DNA of 64,000 nt from Paraburkholderia fungorum (GTDB taxonomy: Bacteria > Pseudomonadota > Gammaproteobacteria > Burkholderiales > Burkholderiaceae): contig NZ_CADFGE010000006.1 in the NCBI RefSeq assembly GCF_902833645.1, positions 124,001 through 188,000 on the forward strand, written 5' to 3'. The position numbers and the translations under genes are program-made. Below are positions 52,175 to 61,258 of this stretch, in pieces. A model generated the notes under the pieces. It searched no databases and was not told the DNA's origin. It saw nothing but the letters and a program-made list of their open reading frames with translations. Position 1 is the first letter of the stretch. Each line of letters opens with the position of its first letter.

Positions 52175-52996
52175 CTACGGACGCAGCGGCCCGCGCCGGC
52201 CGTGAATCGCCAGATCGACCGGCGGCAGATCGATGCTGGCGGGATCGAGCACTTTCCACGCGCCGTCGATCAGGCCTTCGAGCGGCCGGAAATTCGCCTT
52301 GTACGCCATCTTCGGACTCTCGCGAATCCAGTAGCCGAGGTACACGTAGGGCAGCTTGAGGCTCTTCGCCTGTTCGATCTGCCAGTAGATGTTGTAGGTG
52401 CCGAAACTGGTGTGGGGCAGACCCGGTTCGAAAAACGTATAGACCGACGAGAGCCCGTCGCCCAGGATGTCGATCATGCTGATCATGCGCAGAATGCCCG
52501 GCGCGTCCGGATGATCCGGCAGAGGCTCGCGAAACTCGACCAGCCGCGAGTTGATCCGGCTCTGCAGCAGGAACTGTTCGTACTGGTCGCGACTGTCGCG
52601 GTCCATGCCGCCGCCGGCATGCCGTGCCGACTGATAGCGCATGTAAAGCGCATAGTGCTCTTCGTCGTAATGCAGCGGGGCCACCGTCGCGATCAGCTCG
52701 CCGTGTTTTTTCCAGACCCGGCGCTGGGTCCGGTTCGCCACATAACTGTCGACCGGCACGCGCACCGGCACGCAGGCGCGGCAGCCGTCGCAATATGGGC
52801 GGTAGGTGAACACGCCCGAGCGGCGAAAGCCCGCTTTGACGAGGTCGGTATAGACGTCGGAATTGATCAGATGGCTGGGGGTGGCGACTTGCGAGCGCGC
52901 GATGCGTCCATCCAGATAGCTGCAGGGATAGGGCGCCGTTGCATAAAATTGCAGCGCGGAAAGCGGCGAAAGAGGCAGCTCGTTGGGATGAGTCAC
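52175..52996 (-). CDS. bpt: aspartate/glutamate leucyltransferase
   Basis: A 273-residue Bpt (ATE1-related) enzyme that adds leucine from Leu-tRNA to proteins beginning with Asp or Glu, marking them for ClpS/ClpAP. The N-terminal cysteine cluster is CDGCRACVPVRVPV; the conserved core includes RINSRLVEFREP-type sequence and YVYLGYWIRESPKMAYKANFRPLE. GTG 52996 with GAGAG upstream is chosen; earlier residues do not fit the family. It sits directly after aat, so both N-end-rule transferases are in one operon. Confidence 0.92.
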   Translation of the reverse strand: MTHPNELPLSPLSALQFYATAPYPCSYLDGRIARSQVATPSHLINSDVYTDLVKAGFRRSGVFTYRPYCDGCRACVPVRVPVDSYVANRTQRRVWKKHGELIATVAPLHYDEEHYALYMRYQSARHAGGGMDRDSRDQYEQFLLQSRINSRLVEFREPLPDHPDAPGILRMISMIDILGDGLSSVYTFFEPGLPHTSFGTYNIYWQIEQAKSLKLPYVYLGYWIRESPKMAYKANFRPLEGLIDGAWKVLDPASIDLPPVDLAIHGRRGPLRP

Positions 52997-53112
52997 GTTG
53001 GCAGCTCTCGAAGCGTCTCTGGTAGTGCAAACCCGGCGCCTTGCGGATGTCAACCCGCGGCTCGCGACCCGCGGCTCGGTAGGCGACGGATCCGGATTCG
53101 GCCTGATTCTTT

Positions 53113-53850
53113 CTACGCCGGCGGCGCGACGACATCGCGCAAGACGGTCTTGTCGAAGCGCCAGGGAATCGGCGGTGCATCGACAGACGCGCGAACATGC
53201 GCGATGAACGCTTTGCGCGCTATCTCGCGACCGCCAAGCGACGCCAGATGCGACGTGTTCTGCTGGCAGTCTATCATTTCTATTTCGTGACGGCGCAAGT
53301 GTCCGACGAGCGCGGCGAGCGCCATTTTCGATGCATCGGTAACCTCCGCGAACATCGATTCGCCAAAGAACATCCGGCCGAACGAGACCCCATACAAACC
53401 GCCCACGCGCCGGCCTTCGAACCAGGTTTCGATGCTGTGCGCATCGCCCACCCGATGCAGCGACGAATACGCCTCGATCACGTCGGCGGTGATCCAGGTG
53501 CCGCGCTGGCCGCGCCGCGGCGCCTGCGCGCAGGCGCGCATCACGGCGGCGAAATCATGGTCGACGCGGATTTCCCAGCTGTCCTCGCGCAGCACGCGTT
53601 TGAGCGTCTTGCGCAGCGACGGCGACACCTTGAATTCGGCGGGGCGCAGGATCATGCGCGGATCAGGACTCCACCACAAGACCGGCTGGCCGTCCGAGTA
53701 CCACGGGAAGATGCCGCGCCGATAGGCGTCGATCAGCCGCGACGGCAGCAGGTCGCCGCTCGCGGCGAGCAGGCCGGGTGCGCCGCTTGCCGCGCCGAGC
53801 GCGCGCTCGACGGAAGGAAACGGATCGTCAGGTCCGAGCCAGGGAACCAT
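53113..53850 (-). CDS. aat: leucyl/phenylalanyl-tRNA--protein transferase
   Basis: A 245-residue Aat that attaches Leu or Phe to proteins with N-terminal Arg or Lys in the N-end-rule pathway. Typical segments are YRRGIFPWYSDGQPVLWWSPDPRMIL, GTWITADVIEAYSSLHRVGDAHSIE and the GGLYGVSFGRMFFGESMF core. It lies nine bases after the Nudix gene and before bpt. Confidence 0.95.
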   Translation of the reverse strand: MVPWLGPDDPFPSVERALGAASGAPGLLAASGDLLPSRLIDAYRRGIFPWYSDGQPVLWWSPDPRMILRPAEFKVSPSLRKTLKRVLREDSWEIRVDHDFAAVMRACAQAPRRGQRGTWITADVIEAYSSLHRVGDAHSIETWFEGRRVGGLYGVSFGRMFFGESMFAEVTDASKMALAALVGHLRRHEIEMIDCQQNTSHLASLGGREIARKAFIAHVRASVDAPPIPWRFDKTVLRDVVAPPA

Positions 53851-53859
53851 GCGCGCCGC

Positions 53860-54405
53860 TCAACCTTCGCGCAGCGAGCGGAAAATGTCGCCCGTATGCA
53901 GGCCGAAGCTGCCGGTGGCACGGTCAGCGAAAAAAAAGCGCAAGGTCTGGCCGACGGTCGGGAAGGCGATCTCGTCCCACGGAATCTCGTGTTCCTCGAA
54001 GAGTTTCACTTCGAGGCTCTCCTCTCCGGCCTCGATGTCGAGGTCGAGCAGGCGCGCCATATAGAACAGGTGCACCTGATGCACGTGCGGCACGTTCAGC
54101 AGCGAAAACAGGTTCTGCACCTCGACGCGCGCGCCAGCTTCTTCCAGCGTTTCGCGCGAAGCGGCTTCGGCGGTGGTTTCGCCCATTTCCATGAAGCCTG
54201 CCGGCAGCGTCCAGTAGCCATAGCGCGGTTCGATCGCGCGACGGCACAGCAGCACTTTGTCGTCCCAGACCGGAACGGTGCCGACCACGTTGCGCGGATT
54301 CTGATAGTGCACCGTGCCGCAACTGCCGCATACGAAGCGCTCGCGGTTGTCGCCCGGCGGAATGCTCAGGCTGACGCCGTGGCCGCAGACAGAACAGAAT
54401 TTCAT
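53860..54405 (-). CDS. Nudix hydrolase with N-terminal zinc ribbon
   Basis: A 181-residue Nudix protein. A zinc ribbon (CSVCGHG and CGSCGTVHYQNP) precedes the Nudix box, which reads GFMEMGETTAEAASRETLEE and ends AGA. The zinc ribbon plus Nudix resembles NADH pyrophosphatase-like or NUDT-type ADP-ribose/NAD hydrolases. ATG 54405 is the first gene of the nudix-aat-bpt-pyrD minus-strand block. Confidence 0.9.
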   Translation of the reverse strand: MKFCSVCGHGVSLSIPPGDNRERFVCGSCGTVHYQNPRNVVGTVPVWDDKVLLCRRAIEPRYGYWTLPAGFMEMGETTAEAASRETLEEAGARVEVQNLFSLLNVPHVHQVHLFYMARLLDLDIEAGEESLEVKLFEEHEIPWDEIAFPTVGQTLRFFFADRATGSFGLHTGDIFRSLREG

Positions 54406-54640
54406 AGGAAGGGGACGAGAAAGGGTGATGGGAGTTTATCACTGGGGCGCGCTTTGCCGGGAGCGGGGTATGGCGCGGCGCGCCGATGGGTTCGGGGCGG
54501 CACTATTTCGCCGTTCGGAGGCGTCCCGCCGGCGCGCGGGCCGGGCGCCACCGTTGCAAAAGCAAGTGGATCTGTTTGGAGTCCGGATCAATGAGGCGAA
54601 GTGCTCGCCCGGACGCTGGGAAGGAGAGGCTGAAAACAAA

Positions 54641-54667
54641 AAAGGCCTGCCGGTTGGGCAAGCCTTT
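54641..54667 (-). terminator. terminator of tRNA-fMet
   Basis: On the minus strand AAAGGCTTGCC-CAAC-CGGCAGGCCTTT forms a stem with one mismatch and ends in a run of six T. Confidence 0.85.
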
Positions 54668-54705
54668 GATGTTGTTTCGACGTTTCGAACCAGCTAAATA
54701 CTGCT

Positions 54706-54782
<77 letters not shown>

Positions 54783-54797
54783 TCCGTCGAAGAAAAG

Positions 54798-54826
54798 ATT
54801 ATAGAACAAAGCAGCAGCCCACGCAA
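54798..54826 (-). promoter_or_regulatory. promoter of tRNA-fMet
   Basis: TATAAT (54803-54798) with TTGCGT (54826-54821) 17 bp upstream on the minus strand, ending 15 bases before the tRNA 5' end. Confidence 0.7.
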
Positions 54827-55051
54827 TAGCTATTTAAGAATCGGCTTCAATACGCGCCACGTCAGTTGTCAAGTGCGGCGTGGCGCTCGCTGGCGCGGCA
54901 CGCTCTCACGTCGCCGCACGCATTGCCGGTGTCGCATACCAGAAGGCTCTCGAAAGGTGCTGCGCTAGAATCCAGGTTCTCCGCGCGGCGCCGCGATGTG
55001 GAGTGCAGGTGCAACGGCCCGCGTCTCACCTCTTATCTTGCTCTGAATGCC

Positions 55052-55549
55052 ATGGATATCGCTCACGATCTACAGGTGATTGCCGCTCAGGAACACGCGC
55101 TGGTGTTCCCGCAATTCGACGCCGACCGCGCATGGCAGATCGGCGCGTTTCTGCACGAGCTTGCCAAGGCCCGCGGCATTGCCGCTGCCATCGACGTGCG
55201 CACGTTCGGCCAGCCGCTGTTCTTCAGCTTGCTCGACGGCGCAACGCCGGACAATGTCGACTGGGCGCGCCGCAAGGGCAACACCGTCGCGCATTTTCGG
55301 CGCAGTTCATACGCGATTGGTTTGAAGATGCAGCAGTCGGGCAGCACGCTCGCCGACAAGCACGCGTTGCCGGTCACGGACTATGCGTCCCATGGCGGCG
55401 CGTTTCCATTGACGGTAACCGGCGCCGGCGTGATCGGCTCGATCACGGTATCCGGTTTGCCGCAGCGTGCGGATCACGAACTGGTGGTGGAAGCGCTGTG
55501 CGCCCATCTCGGCCACGACTACAGCAAGCTCGCGCTTGCAAAGGCCTGA
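55052..55549 (+). CDS. UPF0303/HbpS-like heme-degrading domain protein
   Basis: A 165-residue protein of the GlcG/HbpS-like UPF0303 family: VFPQFDADRAWQIGAFLHELA, ARRKGNTVAHFRRSSYAIGLKM and GAFPLTVTGAGVIGSITVSGLPQRADHELV. Family members bind small ligands or heme; the function is not settled. ATG 55052 fits the family; the frame extends upstream without similarity. The SMR pump gene follows after four bases. Confidence 0.85.
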   Translation: MDIAHDLQVIAAQEHALVFPQFDADRAWQIGAFLHELAKARGIAAAIDVRTFGQPLFFSLLDGATPDNVDWARRKGNTVAHFRRSSYAIGLKMQQSGSTLADKHALPVTDYASHGGAFPLTVTGAGVIGSITVSGLPQRADHELVVEALCAHLGHDYSKLALAKA

Positions 55550-55553
55550 GGCG

Positions 55554-55892
55554 ATGCGGATGCCCCCGTATGCATTGCTCGCCATTGCAATCGTCGCCGA
55601 AGTGGTTGCGACCTCTGCCATGCGGGCGTCGGAAGGTTTCTCGCGGCTGGTGCCCTCGGCGGTCGTGGTGATCGGTTACGGCATCGCGTTCTATTTCCTG
55701 TCGCTCACGCTGAAGAGTATCCCGGTGGGTATCGTCTACGCGGTGTGGGCCGGCGCCGGCATCGTGCTGATTACACTGGTTGCGCTCGTGCTGTACCGGC
55801 AAGTGCCGGACGTGCCGGCCATCATCGGACTTGGGCTGATCATCGCCGGGGTCGCCGTGTTGAACATCTTCTCGAAGATGCAGGCGCACTGA
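55554..55892 (+). CDS. SMR family multidrug efflux protein (EmrE-like)
   Basis: A 112-residue protein with four membrane helices. The essential glutamate in TM1 is in LLAIAIVAEVVATSAMRASEGF, followed by AVWAGAGIVLITLVAL in TM3, as in EmrE/SugE proteins that export quaternary ammonium compounds by proton antiport. ATG 55554. It is coupled to the UPF0303 gene. Confidence 0.93.
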   Translation: MRMPPYALLAIAIVAEVVATSAMRASEGFSRLVPSAVVVIGYGIAFYFLSLTLKSIPVGIVYAVWAGAGIVLITLVALVLYRQVPDVPAIIGLGLIIAGVAVLNIFSKMQAH

Positions 55893-55918
55893 GCACCGCG
55901 CCGAGCACGCTCTGTGCG

Positions 55919-56302
55919 TTATTTGCAGCGCACGATCATCGAGCGGTTTTTCACGTTAGCCGAGACGACGTTCGTGATGCTGCCGCCCGCAGCGCCGCCT
56001 TCGTCGTTGTCTTTCGACACGATGTCGTAGCCGGTCGCGCCACATGCCTTGCCGGCCTGCACGTAGCAGGAGGCCCAACTGGATGCGGCGTCGGCGCCGC
56101 TGCAGTTCACCGCAAAACCGGTCTGACCGTTCGGCAGATTGATCAGCGAGGTGGTGTTTGACGATGCGCAGCCGCTCAGACCCGCGCCGAACAGCACAGC
56201 GGCGGGCAGGGCGGCAAACAGGGACGCGCTGCCGATCAGGGCAAGCGCGTTGCGGCCCGATCGGAGGCGGCCGGAGCGGCGCAGTTGCGTCATGAAATGC
56301 AT
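55919..56302 (-). CDS. hypothetical lipoprotein
   Basis: A 127-residue protein with a long basic N-terminus, a hydrophobic stretch and a lipobox LSGC near residue 45, then a small domain with three cysteines (AVNCSG, ASCYVQAGKACG) and a C-terminal IVRC. It is likely an outer-membrane lipoprotein with a disulfide-linked domain. The unusually long region before the lipobox suggests a start nearer 56,250. Function unknown. Confidence 0.7.
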   Translation of the reverse strand: MHFMTQLRRSGRLRSGRNALALIGSASLFAALPAAVLFGAGLSGCASSNTTSLINLPNGQTGFAVNCSGADAASSWASCYVQAGKACGATGYDIVSKDNDEGGAAGGSITNVVSANVKNRSMIVRCK

Positions 56303-56369
56303 CGTGATGTCTTCCTTTCAAATAGGTATCGAGGCTCGCCACACCCTGGACGTGCGCCCTTGTGCAGGG

Positions 56370-56561
56370 CTAAGGCGTTTCGATTGTGATGCCCGCCGCG
56401 CCAACCAGTTGGCGGCTTTCCGTGCCGCTTTCAGTTGCCGCGTCTTCCCAGATGCTAATGGCTTTCGGAATGTCAATGCCGTGGCTTTCGGCGTAAGCAA
56501 ACCATCGGGTTGCCGCGTCCGGCTCAGGCAATTCGTGGTTCTGCAGAAAATATTTTCCCAT
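56370..56561 (-). CDS. small hypothetical protein
   Basis: A 63-residue frame with balanced, protein-like composition (MGKYFLQNHELPEPDAATRW), ATG start and GAGG some 12 bases upstream. It is not recognised. Codon third-position GC is high, as in neighbours, but a chance frame cannot be ruled out. Confidence 0.45.
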   Translation of the reverse strand: MGKYFLQNHELPEPDAATRWFAYAESHGIDIPKAISIWEDAATESGTESRQLVGAAGITIETP

Positions 56562-56829
56562 ATTGCGCTCGTTGACCTCGAAATGGCGTCACTGTGTGAG
56601 CACGGATCGTGCCGGTCAGCAAGTTCGACCGAGGCAGGCGGCACAAGTGCAATCAGCATAGCGATTCGCCTGCGGCACCGATCGGTTCCGCAGACGTAGC
56701 ATCGGACAAAAAGCGGGAAGGGCGCTGGACCGTGGTCCAGCCGCGCGAGTACCATAACGGGCATGTCCGGGGAGGCGGACGGTATTCACTGTCGCAGCTT
56801 TTCCGCCGGATATTTCTGATGAGGCGACC

Positions 56830-57114
56830 ATGGAAATTCAGTTTCCCGCGGATGCGCCTGCTTACCGCGACTCCAATCTGACCGTCGTGTTTCCCGCGCT
56901 CGTGGACGGCGAACCGGTGCCGTGCGCGATCTCGGTCGAGGCGCTCGAGGATCACTTCGGCGCGTACCCGGAGGATCTCGAAGGCTGGATGCGCGCGTTC
57001 GATGCCGGGCGTCCGCGCATCGAGGCAGTTGCGCGCGAGCATTTGCAGATCAGCAACGGCACGCCCGTGCTGCTCAGGAGCGGCCATTTTCCGCCTGGCA
57101 ACGTGGCGGGCTGA
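56830..57114 (+). CDS. DUF1488 family protein
   Basis: A 94-residue DUF1488 protein (VVFPALVDGEPVPCAISVEAL, EDLEGWMRAFDAGRPRIEAVA). The family is small, soluble and uncharacterised, common in proteobacteria. ATG 56830 has GAGG six bases upstream. The 268 bases before it hold no recognised gene. Confidence 0.85.
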   Translation: MEIQFPADAPAYRDSNLTVVFPALVDGEPVPCAISVEALEDHFGAYPEDLEGWMRAFDAGRPRIEAVAREHLQISNGTPVLLRSGHFPPGNVAG

Positions 57115-57181
57115 TCCGGTTTATTCGCTGCTGCGTGAACAACGGGCATCAATTTCCCGCGCTTGCGAAATCCGTTCACGG

Positions 57182-58192
57182 TCAGGCCGTTGTTGCGGAG
57201 TCGCGCTGCGTTTCCGCGCTCGCCGATGCCGCTATCCGCGCGGCATCGAAACAACGCCGGATACCTTCTTCGTACGAGGTTTTTTTGATCGGGCCGATCA
57301 GCTCCACCAAGGCGGTGTCGTCCAGCACAACCGACTCGGTCATCAGGTAATTCATCTCCACCAGTTCGCGCATCAGCGGATTGAAAAGACCGAGCAGGCG
57401 CAGCATGGTCTTGCCGGCGACCATCAGCTTCGGCTCGCGGCCGGCCAGCGCATAGGCCTGTCTCGCCACTTCACGCTGCGTGATCGTGCCCGTGCCGGCC
57501 AGATGCCACCAGCGGCCGTAGGCGTCGGCCGTGCGCGTGAGTGTTTCGACCACCGGTCCGATATCCGGCAGGTAAATGAATTCGTGCGGCACATCCACTG
57601 GTCCGATCATCTGTGCGCGCTTGCCCTGTGCCGCCGCTTCGAATACGCCATTGATCAGACTGCGTTCGATGCCCGGACCGTAGAAATCCGGCAGCCGCAG
57701 CACCAGTGTCGACAGGCGGCCCGACCCGCTGGCGCGGCCATGCGCCGCCAGCACCAGCTTCTCCTGCTCGAGCCGCATCTTGCCCTTGAACGTGTGGGGC
57801 TCACGCGGATGATCTTCGCTGATCGGATTGCCGCGCGCACGGCCGTACGGGTACACGGTACCGATCAGAATGAGGCGCTCGACACCCGCTGCCGTCACGC
57901 CGGCGAGCGTTTTTTCCATGAGCGGCGGATGCTCGGCGAACCGGTCGTAGGGCACGCCCACCAGGTAGATCACAGTCTGCAAACCGGCAGCAGCGGCGCT
58001 GATCGAAGCCGGCTCATCCGGATTCCACGTGACGATTTCCGCATGCGGGTCGTGACCGAAGGCCGCTTCGAGCGGGGCGCGCGAGCGGCCGACCACCCGG
58101 TAATCCCGGCCCGCCGCGCTAAGCGCGGCAGCGATGATTTGACCTGCCGCGCCGGCGGCACCGAATAAACCGACTTTTCCTATGGCTTGCAT
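57182..58192 (-). CDS. NAD(P)-dependent epimerase/dehydratase-like oxidoreductase
   Basis: A 336-residue extended/atypical SDR with GLFGAAGAAGQIIAAAL as nucleotide motif and LILIGTVYPYGRARGNPISE as core. The YxxxK is replaced by KMRLEQEKL, as in NmrA-like or saccharopine-like atypical SDRs. It starts at ATG 58192, and an operator-like palindrome separates it from the divergent tetR gene, which probably represses it. Confidence 0.85.
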   Translation of the reverse strand: MQAIGKVGLFGAAGAAGQIIAAALSAAGRDYRVVGRSRAPLEAAFGHDPHAEIVTWNPDEPASISAAAAGLQTVIYLVGVPYDRFAEHPPLMEKTLAGVTAAGVERLILIGTVYPYGRARGNPISEDHPREPHTFKGKMRLEQEKLVLAAHGRASGSGRLSTLVLRLPDFYGPGIERSLINGVFEAAAQGKRAQMIGPVDVPHEFIYLPDIGPVVETLTRTADAYGRWWHLAGTGTITQREVARQAYALAGREPKLMVAGKTMLRLLGLFNPLMRELVEMNYLMTESVVLDDTALVELIGPIKKTSYEEGIRRCFDAARIAASASAETQRDSATTA

Positions 58193-58257
58193 GGCGGCTC
58201 CTGAAAGTGGCGCCTTATCGCGCCAGGATGGTGCTGACTGATTGATGAGAATTTAAT

Positions 58258-58282
58258 GAACACTGTTCAGTAAACGGTGTTC
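58258..58282. promoter_or_regulatory. operator palindrome between oxidoreductase and tetR
   Basis: GAACACTGTT-CAGTA-AACGGTGTTC has 10-bp arms with one mismatch. TGTTCAGT also occurs twice in direct orientation. The location in the divergent intergenic region suits a TetR dimer or dimer pair. Confidence 0.65.
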
Positions 58283-58326
58283 AGTTTAATTTGACTTTTC
58301 AGTTTGTCAACCTGAAAATGTTCGTC

Positions 58327-59226
58327 ATGGGAATCGCCGAACGAAAAAACCGTCAGAAACAGGCGCTGCGCGAGCGCATCCTCGACGCAGCACGGCGCAT
58401 CGTGATGCGCGAAGGCTTTGCCGCGCTGTCCATGCGCAAGATTGCCGACGCCATCGAGTATTCGCCTGCCACGCTGTACCTTCACTTCGCAAGCCGCGAT
58501 GAGATCGCACGGGCGTTGTGCGCGGAAGGCTATGCGCAATTGCTGGAGACCTTCGTGCCGCTGGCGCGGATTGCCGATCCGACCGCGCGGTTGAAGGCGA
58601 TCGGGCGGGCTTATGTGGCCTTCGGTGTTGCGCATCCGGAAACCTATCGTCTGATCTTCATGGAAGACCCAAGCTACACGGGCGCGGCGCTGGGCGGCGC
58701 GGCCGCTGTGCTGGCCGGTGCTCCGGTGGCTGGGGCCGCGCAGGCGGGTGTGTCAGGCGAGACCGTGGAGGGCGCGGCGGCAGAAACACCGGCCGTGGCT
58801 TCTGCTCTGCCCGGCAACGCGGCCGGGGCGAGTGTCGAGCCTGCAAAAGCAGACGAGCCAGACGACCCGGATGCTGCGGCCTTGTACGTGATGATCTCCG
58901 CGATCGAAGAACTGAAAGCGGCGGGGCGCTTGCCCGCATCGATGGAGGTGGGGGTGTGGGCGGAGGCGTTCTGGGCGACCCTGCACGGCATCGTCGCGCT
59001 CAACCTGACATGTCCCGTGTTTCCGACTGCGCCGCTGGATACCGTGGTGGGTATCGCGCTCGATGCCTGGCTCGGAACGCAGCAGGCCGGGCAGCCGCAA
59101 GGCGCTACGAGCGCTGCCCGCCCGCGTAAAAAGAAGTCTGCTGAAGCGCCGTCTGAATCGGCCGTGGAGGCCGCCGGCAACGCCGGGACCCAGCCCGCCG
59201 CCAGGCCTAAAGCCGCGAGGGCGTGA
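58327..59226 (+). CDS. TetR family regulator with an Ala-rich insertion
   Basis: A 299-residue regulator, about 90 residues longer than normal. The HTH is standard: REGFAALSMRKIADAIEYSP then ATLYLHFASRDEIARAL. The ligand domain (WHG-type, YRLIFMED) is interrupted at about 119-182 by an Ala/Gly-rich, low-complexity insertion, and the last 38 residues form a basic Ala/Lys/Pro tail. The start could be ATG 58327 or 58318; neither has a clear ribosome site. It should bind the palindrome at 58,258-58,282. Confidence 0.88.
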   Translation: MGIAERKNRQKQALRERILDAARRIVMREGFAALSMRKIADAIEYSPATLYLHFASRDEIARALCAEGYAQLLETFVPLARIADPTARLKAIGRAYVAFGVAHPETYRLIFMEDPSYTGAALGGAAAVLAGAPVAGAAQAGVSGETVEGAAAETPAVASALPGNAAGASVEPAKADEPDDPDAAALYVMISAIEELKAAGRLPASMEVGVWAEAFWATLHGIVALNLTCPVFPTAPLDTVVGIALDAWLGTQQAGQPQGATSAARPRKKKSAEAPSESAVEAAGNAGTQPAARPKAARA

Positions 59227-59272
59227 TAACGTTCAGTTCCGGTTCATTTCGCGCCATCGCGCCTAGCTCTCC

Positions 59273-60409
59273 ATGTCCATTTCCACCTCGCCCGCCGTCA
59301 GCGACGAAGTCGCGACTTACGTAGCCAACCGCATCGGTTTCATCGAACTGGAAAGGCCGAAGGCGCTCAATGCGCTGTCCACCGGCATGATCCGCGCGAT
59401 GCACGCGGCGCTCGATCAGTGGCGCGAAGATCCCGACGTGCTGGCCGTGGTGGTGCGCAGCGCGCATCCACGCGCGTTCTGCGCGGGCGGCGATATCCGC
59501 TTCCTGTACGAGTCGGCGCAGCGCGGCGAGCAGGACGCGCGCGACACCTTTTTCATCGAGGAATACCGGCTCAATCACGCGATCTTCACCTACCCGAAGC
59601 CGTACATTGCGTTGATGAACGGCGTCGTGATGGGCGGTGGCATGGGGATTTCGCAGGGTGCGCATCGTACCGGCGGCCTGCGTGTCGTGACGGACTCGAC
59701 GAAGATGGCGATGCCCGAGACCCGCATCGGACTCTTTCCCGATGTCGGCGCCAGCTGGTTTCTGGCGCGCACGCCGGGTGCGCTTGGCCGTTATCTGGCG
59801 GTCACCGGCGAGACGATCGGCGCGGCCGATGCACTCTACGCAGGCCTCGCCGACGCCTATATCAAAGACGCGGCCTTGCCCGCGCTAGTCGATACGCTGC
59901 GTACTGAACTGTTCGAACGCGGCGCGGACGTGGTGGCGTGCATCGAACGCGAGACCGCCGCGCATCAGGTCGTGCCAAAGCCCGATGCCGCGCCGCTCGC
60001 GAGCACACGCGGCTTGATCGACCGGCATTTCGCGTTGCCCGATGTAGCGCAGATTCTCGCTTCGCTGGAGCGGGCGCGCGAGCAGGGCGGCGAGGCCGCC
60101 GATTGGGCCGAGCAGACGATCGCGGTGTTGCGCGAACGTTCGCCGTTGTCGATGGCGGTGTCGCTGGAAGTGGTGACGCGTGCCGAGGGTTCGATGGCGG
60201 ACGTGTTGCGCGGCGATCTCGATCTGACGCGCACGAGCTTCGCGCAGGGCGACACGATCGAGGGGATTCGCGCGCGCATTATCGACAAGGACAACGCGCC
60301 GCGCTGGCGTTTCGCGCGCATTGAAGACGTGAACGCCGCCGAGGTGGCGAAGATGTTCGAAAGCCCGTGGCCGGCCAACGAGCACCCGTTGCGCGATCTA
60401 CGGTCCTGA
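59273..60409 (+). CDS. 3-hydroxyisobutyryl-CoA hydrolase-like crotonase
   Basis: A 378-residue crotonase of the ECH_2/HIBYL-CoA hydrolase class, longer than hydratases. It has RAFCAGGDIRFLYE (oxyanion loop), MNGVVMGGGMGISQGAHRTG and MPETRIGLFPDVGASWFLAR, the class signatures. The reaction is thioester hydrolysis of 3-hydroxyisobutyryl-CoA in valine breakdown. It follows the tetR gene by 46 bases on the same strand. Confidence 0.92.
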   Translation: MSISTSPAVSDEVATYVANRIGFIELERPKALNALSTGMIRAMHAALDQWREDPDVLAVVVRSAHPRAFCAGGDIRFLYESAQRGEQDARDTFFIEEYRLNHAIFTYPKPYIALMNGVVMGGGMGISQGAHRTGGLRVVTDSTKMAMPETRIGLFPDVGASWFLARTPGALGRYLAVTGETIGAADALYAGLADAYIKDAALPALVDTLRTELFERGADVVACIERETAAHQVVPKPDAAPLASTRGLIDRHFALPDVAQILASLERAREQGGEAADWAEQTIAVLRERSPLSMAVSLEVVTRAEGSMADVLRGDLDLTRTSFAQGDTIEGIRARIIDKDNAPRWRFARIEDVNAAEVAKMFESPWPANEHPLRDLRS

Positions 60410-60425
60410 GCAGAAACCGGCAGGC

Positions 60426-60851
60426 TCAGTCCTCGTCTTCGCTCGCCATGAAGGCGCGCATGAACACCAGCGCGCCCCAGCCCCACATCGCGTTTGCCGC
60501 GAACCCCACCGCGAGACGCGGGAGCATGTTGCCGCTCGGCCAGATGCCGCGCAGCGGATCGACCACGAACACGCTCGCCGCGGTTAGGGCAATGCCGCCA
60601 AATACGAAGGCCGGCACCCATGGCGCGCGCCGCTCAGGCGCCACGCGCAACAGCCAGGCCATCAGCACCGCCCAGAAAGCGCTCCAGATCGCGTTCGCGA
60701 TGAACTCGGGCAGCCCCAGCGGCAGGAACGGCGCGGTCGAAAAACCGGTCGGATCGATCAGTCCGGCCGCGTGCAACAGCGCCAGGGTCGACTCATGAAA
60801 AAACAGGGACGCCAGAAAGCCGGCGACGAACGGCAAGATGAGTTTTTGCAT
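60426..60851 (-). CDS. hypothetical inner-membrane protein
   Basis: A 141-residue protein with about four hydrophobic helices (LILPFVAGFLASLFFHEST, AIWSAFWAVLMAWLLRVA, FVFGGIALTAASVFVV, LAVGFAANAMWGWGALVFM) and an acidic end (SEDED). It is a family seen in Burkholderiaceae without known function. The start may be ATG 60851 or GTG 60860. Confidence 0.8.
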   Translation of the reverse strand: MQKLILPFVAGFLASLFFHESTLALLHAAGLIDPTGFSTAPFLPLGLPEFIANAIWSAFWAVLMAWLLRVAPERRAPWVPAFVFGGIALTAASVFVVDPLRGIWPSGNMLPRLAVGFAANAMWGWGALVFMRAFMASEDED

Positions 60852-61141
60852 GCATTGCACCGCGAGAGCTCAGGCGGCGTGGTTCGCACGGCCTGCAGCG
60901 GATTATTGGAAATGTGGCGCCATTATATAGAGGGGCAAGCCGCTTCCAGCGTGGGTAAGGTGCAACATCCGTATGCTTTAGCGTCGGGCTAATCACGAAA
61001 GTGGAAAACCTAAGCTCAAAAAAATCGTTCAAAAGCCGGGTTCCGATCCATAGACTGTTTCTCCATACAGACGGCGTTTGCCGCCGTCGCCTGTTTAATC
61101 GAGCGCATCACGCGCACGTTTGGTCGAGGGAAGCCGTCGCG
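60852..61141. other. region upstream of the ssu leader
   Basis: No gene recognised. It should contain the promoter for the ssu operon and the minus-strand membrane-protein gene. An AT-rich patch (ATTATATAGA near 60,922) is a possible -10 element. A CysB/Cbl-type site may be present but no consensus can be asserted by eye. Confidence 0.4.
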
Positions 61142-61213
61142 ATGTCCTGCCTGATGCCGATCTTCAATTGCCCCATGGCGCACGCGCGTTCGTGGCTGTG
61201 CTGTCGGAACTAA
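61142..61213 (+). CDS. 23-residue Cys/Met-rich leader peptide
   Basis: A short ORF (MSCLMPIFNCP...WLCCRN) with four cysteines and three methionines in 23 residues, a Cys-Cys pair four codons from its end, and a near-ideal ribosome site GAGGGAAG eight bases before the ATG. It ends 177 bases before ssuD, which codes for sulfur scavenging. This fits a leader peptide where slow translation at Cys codons during sulfur shortage changes the folding of the following mRNA. Function inferred. Confidence 0.6.
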   Translation: MSCLMPIFNCPMAHARSWLCCRN

Positions 61214-61258
61214 TCCGCGCCTCACTGCAGTATTTCCGTCCTTTCTAGCGTTCGCCTT

